From contig JAHBYZ010000001.1 in NCBI GenBank assembly GCA_019635695.1, forward strand, positions 62,001-126,000: a DNA stretch of 64,000 nt, given 5' to 3'. The stretch is from Rhizobiaceae bacterium. Its GTDB lineage: Bacteria; Pseudomonadota; Alphaproteobacteria; Rhizobiales; Rhizobiaceae. The position numbers and the translations under genes are program-made. Every line of letters begins with the position of its first letter. Positions within the stretch are counted from its first letter, which is position 1. Below, one piece after another: positions 52,658 to 62,929 of the stretch. The notes below the pieces were generated by a model, which was given only the letters and a program-made list of their open reading frames with translations, ran no database searches and was not told the DNA's origin.

Positions 52658-53436
52658 CCGACATCCTCACCGAGAAGCACGGCCGCATCACGGTCTTCAC
52701 GCTCAATCGGCCCGACCAGCGCAACTCGCTGACGCGCGCGATGCGCACCGAGATCGGCGAGCTGGTGCGTGCCTTCAACGCCGATCCCGAGCAATATGTC
52801 GCCATCTTCACCGGCGCCGGCGACAAGGCCTTCAGCGCCGGCGCGGATTTGAAGGAGATGGCGAGCGAGGTGGGGAGCGGCGACCGTCTGCCGGTCAGCG
52901 CATGGCCCGACATCGGCGGCATCTCCGACAGCGAGAAGCCGATCATCGCGGCGGTCAACGGGCTGGCGGTGGCGGGTGGCTGCGAGATTGCGATCTCCTG
53001 CGACATTCGCATCGCGTCCACCAATGCGTGGTTCGGCCTGTCGGAGGTCAAGGTCGGCGTGATCGCCGGCGTCGGCGTGCAGGTGCTGCCGCGTTTGCTG
53101 CCGCTGGGCACGGCGATGGACATGCTGCTGTCGGCCGACCGCCTGACTGCCGACGACGCCTACCGGCTCGGGCTCGTTCAGCAGCTGGTCGAGCCGGGCG
53201 AGCTGATGAACGTGGCGATGAAGAAGGCGGAGGCGATTGCCGCCAACTCGCCGACGGCCGTGTGGGGCACAAAGAAGATCGTCAAATACTGGCGCGACAT
53301 GATGCTGGCCGAGCAGCAATCGCTCTACGAGGCCGTGGCGCACCGGGTGCTGCTCTCCGGCGACGTCAAGGAAGGGCCGCGCGCCTTCGCCGAGAAGCGG
53401 CCGCCGAAATTTTCGACGGGCTGGCCGCGCCCGTGA
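52654..53436 (+). CDS. Enoyl-CoA hydratase/isomerase (crotonase) family protein
   Basis: 260 residues. The oxyanion-hole region SAGADLKEM and the second glycine with VAGGCEIAISCDIR are present, and one catalytic glutamate is in FGLSEVKVGVIAGVGVQVLPRLL. Likely to hydrate a 2-enoyl-CoA, though crotonase members also isomerise or cleave. Last gene of the 51054 operon; the 145-bp gap that follows holds the LysR-type motif. Confidence 0.88.
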   Translation: MTDILTEKHGRITVFTLNRPDQRNSLTRAMRTEIGELVRAFNADPEQYVAIFTGAGDKAFSAGADLKEMASEVGSGDRLPVSAWPDIGGISDSEKPIIAAVNGLAVAGGCEIAISCDIRIASTNAWFGLSEVKVGVIAGVGVQVLPRLLPLGTAMDMLLSADRLTADDAYRLGLVQQLVEPGELMNVAMKKAEAIAANSPTAVWGTKKIVKYWRDMMLAEQQSLYEAVAHRVLLSGDVKEGPRAFAEKRPPKFSTGWPRP

Positions 53437-53459
53437 GTGCCCCGAGAGATAGTCATGTC

Positions 53460-53483
53460 GGCATTGCTATGCCGCGCGGGCAT
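53460..53483. promoter_or_regulatory. LysR-type operator motif before the ALDH operon
   Basis: GGCAT-N4-ATGCC-N5-GGCAT: half-sites at 53460-53464, 53469-53473 and 53479-53483. The ATGCC-GCGCG-GGCAT pair extends to 7-bp perfect arms (CTATGCC/GGCATAG). The same three half-sites with the same spacers are found at the lysR start (58803-58826). It lies 99 bases before the TTG start of the ALDH, upstream of a five-gene-long operon. Confidence 0.65.
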
Positions 53484-53581
53484 AGTCTGCCCCCATCAAA
53501 CGGCATTTGCCTGTTGGTTGCCGGACCCGCAACGTCCGCGGCCGGCAGAGTCCCCGCCCACCCACGCCCCGGAGTTGACCT

Positions 53582-55057
53582 TTGGCAACCGTGACCGCCT
53601 CAGCTGAACAGCCCCGCTCGATCCCGTCGATCTTCGTCGCCGGCCAGTGGCGCGGGGCATCCGGCGGCGCCGAGTTCGACGTGATAAACCCGGCGAGCGG
53701 CGCGATGCTCGCCGCCGTTTCCGCCGGTGGCCGCGACGACGCGAAGGCTGCCATCGACGCTGCCGCCGCGGCGTTTCCCGGCTGGTCGTCGCGCACGGCC
53801 TACGAGCGCTCGGAAATCCTCTACAAGGCGTGGCGCATCATCACCGACCGTCAGGAAGATCTGGCGAAGATCCTCACCAGCGAGCAGGGCAAGCCGATCA
53901 AGGCCGCGCGCACCGAGGTGAAATACGCCGCCGATTTCCTGATCTGGTTCGCCGAGGAGGCCAAACGCGTCTACGGTCGTACGATCCCTTCCGCGCGCGC
54001 CGACCAGCGCTTCGTCGTCATGTCTCAGCCGATCGGCGTGGTGGCGGCGGTCACGCCGTGGAATTACCCGATCTCGATGATCACACGGAAGGTCGCGCCG
54101 GCGCTGGCCGCCGGCTGCACAATCGTGCTGAAACCGGCCGAGGACACGCCGCTCTGCGCAATCGAAGTCTTCAAGGCGCTTGAGGAAGCCGGGCTGCCGG
54201 CGGGCGTTGCCAACCTGGTCACGGCGCGCGATCCGAGGCCCATCGGCGAGGAATTCACCACCAACCCGCTGGTCGGCAAGCTCACCTTCACCGGCTCCAC
54301 CGCCGTCGGCAAGGCGCTGGCGAAAAGCGCTGCCGGCAACCTCCAGCGCGTCTCGATGGAACTGGGCGGCCATGCGCCGTTCATCGTGTTCGAGGATGCC
54401 GACCCGGTGCACGCCGCCAAGGGCGCGGCGCTGGTGAAATTCCTCAACACCGGCCAGGCCTGTATCAGCCCGAACCGCTTCTACGTCCACGCCTCAATCC
54501 ACGACGCCTTCGTGGAGACCTTCACGGATCGCGTCGCCAAGCTGGCGGCCGGCTCCGGCTTCGACAAGGACGTGTCCATCGGCCCGCTCATCAACAAGGC
54601 GGCCATCGACAAGATGGAAGCGCAGGTTTCCGACGCGCTGGCCAAGGGCGCAAAGGCCACCACCGGCGGCAAGCGGCTGACAGGCGGCGGTTTCGACGGC
54701 GGCTTCTTCTTCGCGCCGACGGTGTTGACGGCTGTCAACCCGGACATGCGCATCTATCGCGAGGAGACGTTCGGCCCCATCGGCGCCATCTGCCGCTTCG
54801 AGGATGAGGCGGAGGTGATCCGCGCCGCCAACGACACGCGCTACGGCCTCGCCGCCTACATCTACACGCGCGACATCTCGCGGGCGCTCAGGGTCAGCGA
54901 GGCGCTGAAGTTCGGCATGGTCGGCATCAACGACATCAACCCGACCTCGGCTGCCGCGCCGTTCGGCGGCGTCAAGGAAAGCGGCCTCGGCCGCGAGGGG
55001 GCACAGGAAGGCATCCTCGAATATCTCGACACCAAGCTGGTGGGCATCAGCGTATGA
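53582..55057 (+). CDS. Aldehyde dehydrogenase (succinate-semialdehyde-type)
   Basis: 491 residues from a TTG at 53582 with GGAG upstream; a GTG at 53591 is an alternative. The GabD-like N-terminus and TPWNYPISMITRKVAPALAAG, catalytic Glu in SMELGGHAPFIVFEDAD and Cys in NTGQACISPNRFYVH identify it as a NAD(P)-dependent ALDH. Closest type is succinate/glutarate-semialdehyde dehydrogenase, though other aldehydes are possible. The stop overlaps the following SDR (ATGA). Its promoter carries the LysR-type motif. Confidence 0.9.
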   Translation: MATVTASAEQPRSIPSIFVAGQWRGASGGAEFDVINPASGAMLAAVSAGGRDDAKAAIDAAAAAFPGWSSRTAYERSEILYKAWRIITDRQEDLAKILTSEQGKPIKAARTEVKYAADFLIWFAEEAKRVYGRTIPSARADQRFVVMSQPIGVVAAVTPWNYPISMITRKVAPALAAGCTIVLKPAEDTPLCAIEVFKALEEAGLPAGVANLVTARDPRPIGEEFTTNPLVGKLTFTGSTAVGKALAKSAAGNLQRVSMELGGHAPFIVFEDADPVHAAKGAALVKFLNTGQACISPNRFYVHASIHDAFVETFTDRVAKLAAGSGFDKDVSIGPLINKAAIDKMEAQVSDALAKGAKATTGGKRLTGGGFDGGFFFAPTVLTAVNPDMRIYREETFGPIGAICRFEDEAEVIRAANDTRYGLAAYIYTRDISRALRVSEALKFGMVGINDINPTSAAAPFGGVKESGLGREGAQEGILEYLDTKLVGISV

Positions 55058-55815
55058 GCGGGCGGCTCAGGGACAAGGTTGCGCTGATTACCGGCGGGGG
55101 CGCCGGCATAGGCCGGGCAGGCGTCGACGCGTTCCTGCGCGAGGGCGCGCATGTGATGGTGGCCGAGTTCAGCACGGAGTCCATCGAACGCCTGCGCTGG
55201 GAGCTTTCCGCCCATGGCGACCGCTGGGACGCGGTGCAGACCGACATCACCAGCCAAGAGAGCGTGCAGGGCGCGGTGAAGGCCGTGGTCGAGCGTTTCG
55301 GCCGGCTCGACGTGCTCTACAACAATGCCGGCGGTTCCTCGCTCAAGGACGGCACTACGCTGACCGCGCAGGTCGACGGCTTCTGGGACACGATGAAGCT
55401 CAACCTGTTCGGTACCTGGATCATGTGCCGAACGGCCGCGCCGGAAATGATCAAGTCGGGCGGCGGCTCGATCATCAACACGGCATCGAGCGCTGCCTTC
55501 TCCACCATGCCGCGCGTCGAGTTCTACTCCGCCGCCAAGGCAGGCGTGGTGCAGATGACCAAGACGATGGCGAAGACGCTGGCCGAGCACCGCATCCGCG
55601 TCAACGCCATCGCGCCCGGACGCACCAACACCGAGCGCACGCGGGCGGCGGAGGCGGCGCGTAACCAGAAGGGCGAGGCGCAGCCGGCGCGCACCGAGCT
55701 GTTCGGCCGCGCCGAGACGCCGGACATCGCCAACCTCGCGGTTTTCCTGGCCAGCGAGGAGTCGGCCAAGATGACCGGACTGACGATCCCGGTGGACAGC
55801 GGCTACCTGCTCTGA
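55054..55815 (+). CDS. SDR-family oxidoreductase in the ALDH operon
   Basis: 253 residues. Motifs TGGGAGIG, NNAGG, Ser in TASSAAF and YSAAK. Likely a 3-hydroxyacyl or alcohol dehydrogenase; substrate unknown. Overlaps ALDH by four bases and precedes the phosphotriesterase-family gene by 25 bases. Confidence 0.87.
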   Translation: MSGRLRDKVALITGGGAGIGRAGVDAFLREGAHVMVAEFSTESIERLRWELSAHGDRWDAVQTDITSQESVQGAVKAVVERFGRLDVLYNNAGGSSLKDGTTLTAQVDGFWDTMKLNLFGTWIMCRTAAPEMIKSGGGSIINTASSAAFSTMPRVEFYSAAKAGVVQMTKTMAKTLAEHRIRVNAIAPGRTNTERTRAAEAARNQKGEAQPARTELFGRAETPDIANLAVFLASEESAKMTGLTIPVDSGYLL

Positions 55816-55840
55816 CGAGCCGAACGCGCGGGAGGAGCGC

Positions 55841-56827
55841 ATGAAGGTCCAGACTGCCAGCGGCGCCATCGACGTCGACCGGCTCGGCGCAACGCTGATG
55901 CACGAGCATCTGGTGATCGCCTTCGAGGGTTGGGCGTCGGACGTCAACGCCTCTGCGACGGACCCGAAGGCGCTGGTGGCGCGCTGCGTCGAGCGCGTCG
56001 AGGAACTGAAGGCTGAAGGCTTTACCAGCCTGCTCGACCCGTGCCCGATCGACCTCGGCCGCGACGTCGAGCTCTATGCCGAGGTCGCGGCGCGCACCGG
56101 CTTCAACATCCTGTTCGCGACCGGCCTCTATCACGAGCATTTCGCCGCGCCCTACTGGCGCTTCAAGCTCGGCATCGAGCCGGACGGCGCGAAATACGTC
56201 GCCGAGATGTATGTGCGCGAGCTGAGCCGGGGCGTCGGCTCCTCCGGTCTGAAACCGGCGGTCATCAAGCTTGCGGTCGGCGCCGATCCGTCCTCGGCCT
56301 TCGAACGCACGCTGGTCGAGGCGGCGGCCATTGCATCAAACGAGACATCGACGCCGATCCTCACCCACACCGAGGGCGTGCATGGCGACACGATGCTGGC
56401 GCGGCTTGGCGAACTCGGCGTGCCCGCGCACCGCGTCATCGTCGGCCATTGCTGCAACTCGACCGACCGCGCCTATCACGCCCGCATTGTTGATTCCGGC
56501 GCCTATATCGGCTTCGACCGCTTCGGCATGACGGCGATCCAGAGCGACGAGAACCGCACCGACTGCCTGCAGGCGCTGCTTGAGGCTGGCCGCGCCGAGA
56601 GCGTCATCGTCTCGCACGACTGTGTATTTTGCCAGAAGGGCGCGATGCTTGCCCCTGCGAAGCTGACGCGCGATCCAAGGCACTTCTCACGCGACATCGC
56701 GCCCATTTTGCGCGCTCGTGGCGTGCCGCAGTCCACGCTGGACTCGATCTTCCGCGATAACCCTCGCCGCTATTTCTGCGACGAGGCGCCTGGGCTTCGC
56801 AACCCGGGCAAATGTGGCAATCCATGA
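55841..56827 (+). CDS. Phosphotriesterase-family (amidohydrolase) metal hydrolase, probable lactonase
   Basis: 328 residues, TIM-barrel hydrolase with a binuclear metal centre. Ligands are visible as HEH (His21, His23), Lys in AVIKLAVG, His in ILTHTEG, His in VGHC and Asp in SHDC. RBS GGAGGAGC before 55841. PTE-like proteins in this range are usually lactonases or esterases, which fits a product of Baeyer-Villiger oxidation in the flanking genes. This links it to the monooxygenases, but the substrate is inferred. Overlaps the epimerase-like gene in ATGA. Confidence 0.85.
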   Translation: MKVQTASGAIDVDRLGATLMHEHLVIAFEGWASDVNASATDPKALVARCVERVEELKAEGFTSLLDPCPIDLGRDVELYAEVAARTGFNILFATGLYHEHFAAPYWRFKLGIEPDGAKYVAEMYVRELSRGVGSSGLKPAVIKLAVGADPSSAFERTLVEAAAIASNETSTPILTHTEGVHGDTMLARLGELGVPAHRVIVGHCCNSTDRAYHARIVDSGAYIGFDRFGMTAIQSDENRTDCLQALLEAGRAESVIVSHDCVFCQKGAMLAPAKLTRDPRHFSRDIAPILRARGVPQSTLDSIFRDNPRRYFCDEAPGLRNPGKCGNP

Positions 56828-57780
56828 AGGCGTTGGTGATCGGGGCAACCGGCTTCGTCGGCACCGCCGTATGCCGGCAATTCCGCGCGCGTGGCTATGA
56901 GACGAGTGGCCTGGCGCGCAGCGAAGACAGTGCCGCAAAGCTGGTTGTGGCGGGCGTTTCTCCGGTTCGCGGCGATGTTACCGACCTGCCTGGCCTGTAC
57001 AGGCTGGTGGGCAGCTTTGACCTGATCGTGACCTGTGTCCACCACATGCGTGAACTCGAGATGCTGCTGATCGCGGCGATCGTCGACGGCTGCCTGCAGG
57101 CCGGCGGCGAGCGGCGGTTCGTATTCACCTCGGGCACCGGTGTACTCGCAACGGACAGCCCAGAGGGTCTGTGGAGCGAGGAGAACTGGTCGGATGACGA
57201 GGAAGCGCCGCTTCCGCATCCTTCGTACCGCGCCCTTCGCATGCTCGCGGAAGACTACGTGCGCCGCGCATCGCGCGATGGGCTGAAAACTCACGTCATT
57301 CGCCCGGGTTTGATCTGGGGCCATGGAGGCAGCAGCCAGGTTCCGGCGATCTTCCATTCTGTGAAGGCGACCGGGGCGGCGTGTTATGTCGGGCGAGGCC
57401 AGAACCTCTATTCCAACATTCATGTCGACGATCTCGCGGCGGCTTACTGCCCGGTCGCCGAGCGCGGCACCGCCGGTGCCGTCTACCATACTGTCGCGGG
57501 CGAAACGAACTTCCGCGAGATCGCCGAGGCGGTCGCGCAGGTCGCGGGCTGCGCGGCACGCAGCGTCAGCTTCGACGAGGCCTGCACGATCTGGGGCGCG
57601 CGCTACACGAAGAACGCGCTCGCCTGCAACAGCCGCTCGACAGCGCCGCGCGCGCGGCGCGAACTCGGGTGGAAACCGCAGCACATCGACCTGATCGACG
57701 ACATTCGCCACGGCTCCTACGCCGAAGCCTGGGCGCGCGGCGCGTTTTCGGGAGAGAGCGAAACGAGATGGCCGGGATGA
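56824..57780 (+). CDS. NAD-dependent epimerase/dehydratase-type protein
   Basis: 318 residues, extended SDR fold. The N-terminus KALVIGATGFVGTAVCRQFRARG is the Rossmann motif, but the catalytic region YRALRMLAEDY has the Tyr and a less usual spacing to a Lys, so it may reduce or bind a nucleotide rather than act as a canonical epimerase. Last gene of the LysR-motif operon starting at 53582. The specific role is unknown. Confidence 0.75.
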   Translation: MKALVIGATGFVGTAVCRQFRARGYETSGLARSEDSAAKLVVAGVSPVRGDVTDLPGLYRLVGSFDLIVTCVHHMRELEMLLIAAIVDGCLQAGGERRFVFTSGTGVLATDSPEGLWSEENWSDDEEAPLPHPSYRALRMLAEDYVRRASRDGLKTHVIRPGLIWGHGGSSQVPAIFHSVKATGAACYVGRGQNLYSNIHVDDLAAAYCPVAERGTAGAVYHTVAGETNFREIAEAVAQVAGCAARSVSFDEACTIWGARYTKNALACNSRSTAPRARRELGWKPQHIDLIDDIRHGSYAEAWARGAFSGESETRWPG

Positions 57781-57803
57781 GCGCCCCGTCCGGCCCATCC
57801 CTG

Positions 57804-58802
57804 CTAGCCGCGAGCGCCCCTGCCGCGCGCATCCTGCGGCACGCGGATCACCGGCTGGCTGTGCAGCACCGCCCACGGGGCTGCGCCAGAGAGGATCTGG
57901 TCCTGATGGCGGTCGATGGCGTCGTGCAGGATCGCGAGCAGCGCCTGCGCCGGAGCGCCCAGCATCTCGGTCGTCCAGGCGAGACTGAGCGATATCTCCA
58001 TATCGACATCGGCCAGCGGCCGCACCGCGAGGAAGTCGCGGTGGATGTCGAGCAGCAGCGAGGCCGGCGTGATGCAGGCGCCGCCGCTGACGATGGTGAC
58101 GTCGATCTGTTCGTCATGCGTGCGGGCGATATGGCTGACGACAGGATCGAGGCCGCGCATCAGGCATTGCCGCATCAGCGGGTCGCTGCGGTCGCTCATC
58201 TCGCCGCGCGCCAGCCACACCAGCGGGTCTTCCGCAAGCTCGGCGAGCCGGATCGGTTCGCGCGAACGGGCCAGACGATTGTCCGGGTGGGCGGCCAGCA
58301 CATACTGCTCATAGTGGATCAGCCGCTCCTGCGTGCCCGGCATGCCGAGCCGCCATTCGTAAAGCAGGCTTATGTCCAGCCGCCGCTCGCGCAGAGCGTT
58401 GGCCAGATCCGGCGAGAGGTCGCGCATGAAGGTGACCGGCGCGCCCGGCTGCGTCTCCTTGTAGGTGCGCATGGTCTCGTGCAGGAACGGCAGCTTGCGC
58501 GCGGTGACGATGACGCCGAAGCGCGGCACGTCGGGCGCCTCCTGCCCAAGACGCCTAGCCCGGTGGCGGGCCTCGTCGAGCCCTTCCAGCAGCTTGAGCG
58601 CGTCGCGGTAGAGCGAGGCGCCGGCCCGCGTCGGCGTCACGCCGCGGGCGCCCCGGATCAGCAGATCGCAGCCGGTACGGATCTCCAGGTCGCGGATGCG
58701 GCGCGACAGCGCCGGCTGGGCCACATTCATGCGGCTCGCCGCGCCCTGCAGCGAGCCTTCCTCCACCGCAGCCACGAAATAGCGAAGATGCCTGAGCTCC
58801 AT
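57804..58802 (-). CDS. LysR-family transcriptional regulator
   Basis: 332 residues from the ATG at 58802 (MELRHLRYFVAAVEEGSLQGAASRMNVAQPALSRRIRDLE, the classic LysR helix-turn-helix). A longer frame from 58826 would start inside the operator. It converges with the epimerase-like gene and is divergent from the second monooxygenase (58928). The operator GGCAT-N4-ATGCC-N5-GGCAT (58803-58826) covers its start, as expected for an autoregulated LysR gene. Confidence 0.92.
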   Translation of the reverse strand: MELRHLRYFVAAVEEGSLQGAASRMNVAQPALSRRIRDLEIRTGCDLLIRGARGVTPTRAGASLYRDALKLLEGLDEARHRARRLGQEAPDVPRFGVIVTARKLPFLHETMRTYKETQPGAPVTFMRDLSPDLANALRERRLDISLLYEWRLGMPGTQERLIHYEQYVLAAHPDNRLARSREPIRLAELAEDPLVWLARGEMSDRSDPLMRQCLMRGLDPVVSHIARTHDEQIDVTIVSGGACITPASLLLDIHRDFLAVRPLADVDMEISLSLAWTTEMLGAPAQALLAILHDAIDRHQDQILSGAAPWAVLHSQPVIRVPQDARGRGARG

Positions 58803-58826
58803 GGCATATCCATGCCACTGCGGCAT
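58803..58826. promoter_or_regulatory. LysR operator at the lysR/monooxygenase divergent promoter
   Basis: Half-sites GGCAT 58803-58807, ATGCC 58812-58816 and GGCAT 58822-58826, spacers 4 and 5. The first pair is embedded in the perfect repeat TGGCAT-ATCC-ATGCCA. A further GGCAT lies at 58845-58849. It abuts the predicted lysR start codon. Confidence 0.72.
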
Positions 58827-58927
58827 ACCTCATTCAAGCCAATCGGCATTTGTCGGCTCACCACCGGCGCTGCACGATCGCCGGTATGTCGCGGGCGCTC
58901 TGCCCGCGCCCGGCGAGGAATTTGAGC

Positions 58928-60800
<1,873 letters not shown>

Positions 60801-60823
<23 letters not shown>

Positions 60824-61973
60824 AGAAAAGGCGTTCCGGCAGGAAGTCCGCGACTGGCTCGAAACCAATGTGCCGCGCGGACGCCGTCCACAGGAGGGCG
60901 GTGAGGCGCAGCGCGACTTCGACGTGGCCTGGCGTCGGCGGCAGTTCGACGGCGGCTGGGGCCACATCGCGTGGCCGAAGGAATATGGCGGCCGCGGCCT
61001 GCCGATCACACGCCAGCTGGTCTGGTACGAGGAATGCGCGCGCGCAGGGGCGCCCGAGCATGGCCACAACGTGTTCTTCGTGGCGCTGCAGCATGCCGGG
61101 CCGACGCTGATCGCACGCGCCTCAGACGAGCAGAAGGCGCACCACCTGCCCTTGATCCTCAAGGGCGAGGCGATCTGGTGCCAGGGCTTTTCCGAGCCGG
61201 GCGCGGGGTCTGACCTCGCGGCGATCCGCACGCGCGGCGAGGTCGACGGCGACGACATCGTCATCACCGGCCAGAAGATCTGGACGAGTTACGCCGTGCA
61301 CGCCCGCTATCAGGAACTGCTGGTACGCACCGAACCGGGCTCGCAGCGCCACAGGGGCCTCACCTTCGTGATCTGCGACATGAAGGCGCCCGGCATCGAG
61401 GTCCGGCCAATCCGCAACATCGCCGGCGGCAACGATTTCTGCGAGGTGTTCTACGACGGCGCGCGTTTGCCGCTGTCGACCGTGGTGGGCGGGCTCGGCA
61501 ATGGCTGGGACGTGGCCATGTCGCTGCTCGCCTTCGAGCGCGGCGCGGCGTCCTTCCCGGTGGCCATCGAGACAGCGGCGCGCGTCGAGGAGCTGATCGA
61601 ATACGTCGAAGAGACTCGGCCCGGCCGCTGGCGCGACACGGAAGTCGGTGCGCGGCTGGCGGAGGCCCGCGCTGACGCGGCGGCACTGAAGGCCATGGTC
61701 CATCTCCTGATCGCGCGCGGCTCGCCGGCCGGCGAGGGGTCCCACGTGCGGCTGTTCATGGCCGAGTTGACCAAGCGCATTTCCGCGCTCGCCATGGACC
61801 TTCTCGGGCCGGACGCGCTCGACCGCAACGCGCTCGGCGGCTGGCCGCGGCGCTATCTCGAGGATTTCAAGACGACGATTGCCGCCGGCACCTCGCAGAT
61901 CCAGCGCAACATCATCGGCGAGCGCGTGCTCGGCCTTCCGAAAGAGGGCGCTCGCGCCGGAGGCAAGGCATGA
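60801..61973 (+). CDS. Acyl-CoA dehydrogenase, large subunit-like
   Basis: 390 residues, FAD-dependent. The GFSEPGAGSDLAAIRTRGE and ITGQKIWTSYA flavin-binding segments and the C-terminal GTSQIQRNIIGERVLGL signature are present. GTG at 60795 is an alternative start. It overlaps the next, shorter family member (ATGA), an arrangement seen for heteromeric acyl-CoA dehydrogenases of steroid/side-chain catabolism. Confidence 0.88.
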
Positions 61974-62929
61974 TCGATCTCGGCGTCAACGACGACCAGC
62001 GGCAGATGGTCGAAGGCGCGGTTGCCCTGCTGGCCGAACACGCGCCGGTCGCGCGACTGCGCCCCAGCGGCAAGCCCGTCGACCCGCACCGCGCCATCGC
62101 CGAATGGGGCTGGTTCGGCGTCGGCCTGCCGGAGGCGCGCGGCGGGCTTGGACTCGGCGTCGCCGAGGAGATGCTGCTGGCCTTCGAGGCCGGACGTCAT
62201 CTGCTGTCGCCGAGCGTGGCCGCCACAACGCTGGCCGCGCATCTTGCACCCGAGGACGTTCTGGCCGCCCTGCTCACCGGCGAGGCTCGCGCGGCGCTGG
62301 CATTGGCAACGGGCAGGGACGTGCTGGCCTTCGACGTGGAGGGCGCGTCACTGATCGCGGTGGTCGACGGCGAGGAAGTCTGGCTCGCGCAGGTGAGCGC
62401 ATTTCGCGGCACAACCGTTTCGGGCTTCGATGAGGCGGTGTACGCCAGCCGGGGGACCGTCGACCGCGCCTCGCGTCTCGCGAGCGAGCCGGCGTTCCGT
62501 GCGCGCCTGCTGATTGCAGCGAGCCTCGCCGGCATCGCGCGCGCAACCTGCGATCTCGCGGTCGCATACGCCAAGGTGCGCGAGCAGTTCGGCCAGCCCA
62601 TCGGCGCGTTCCAGGCGGTCAAGCACATCTGCGCCGACATGGGCGTGCGCGCCTACGCCGCGGAGGCACAGGTCAGGATGGCTGCGGCGGCGTGCGCCGA
62701 CACCCCCGACGCGGGGGCGTTCCAGATCGGCGCGGCAGCGCTGACGGCGCTGAGGGCGGCGCGGACCAACGCCGAGGACGCGATACAGGTGCATGGCGGC
62801 ATCGGCTTCACCGCCGAATGCGAAGCGCATTTCTACCTGAAGCGCGCTCACCTTCTGGGGCAGCTTCTCGGCGGTACGGATGCCTGCCGCACCCGCATTC
62901 TGGCCGAGCGCGCCCCGGAGGTCGCATGA
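61970..62929 (+). CDS. Acyl-CoA dehydrogenase-like, small subunit-like
   Basis: 319 residues, shorter than usual (about 380-400). The N-terminal half is diverged and lacks the clear GFSEPGAGSD-type segment, while the C-terminal half keeps AYAKVREQFGQPIGAFQAVKH and QVHGGIGFTAECEAHFYLKR. It probably pairs with the gene before it as an alpha/beta dehydrogenase rather than acting alone. Overlaps the CoA ligase start in ATGA. Confidence 0.82.
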   Translation: MIDLGVNDDQRQMVEGAVALLAEHAPVARLRPSGKPVDPHRAIAEWGWFGVGLPEARGGLGLGVAEEMLLAFEAGRHLLSPSVAATTLAAHLAPEDVLAALLTGEARAALALATGRDVLAFDVEGASLIAVVDGEEVWLAQVSAFRGTTVSGFDEAVYASRGTVDRASRLASEPAFRARLLIAASLAGIARATCDLAVAYAKVREQFGQPIGAFQAVKHICADMGVRAYAAEAQVRMAAAACADTPDAGAFQIGAAALTALRAARTNAEDAIQVHGGIGFTAECEAHFYLKRAHLLGQLLGGTDACRTRILAERAPEVA

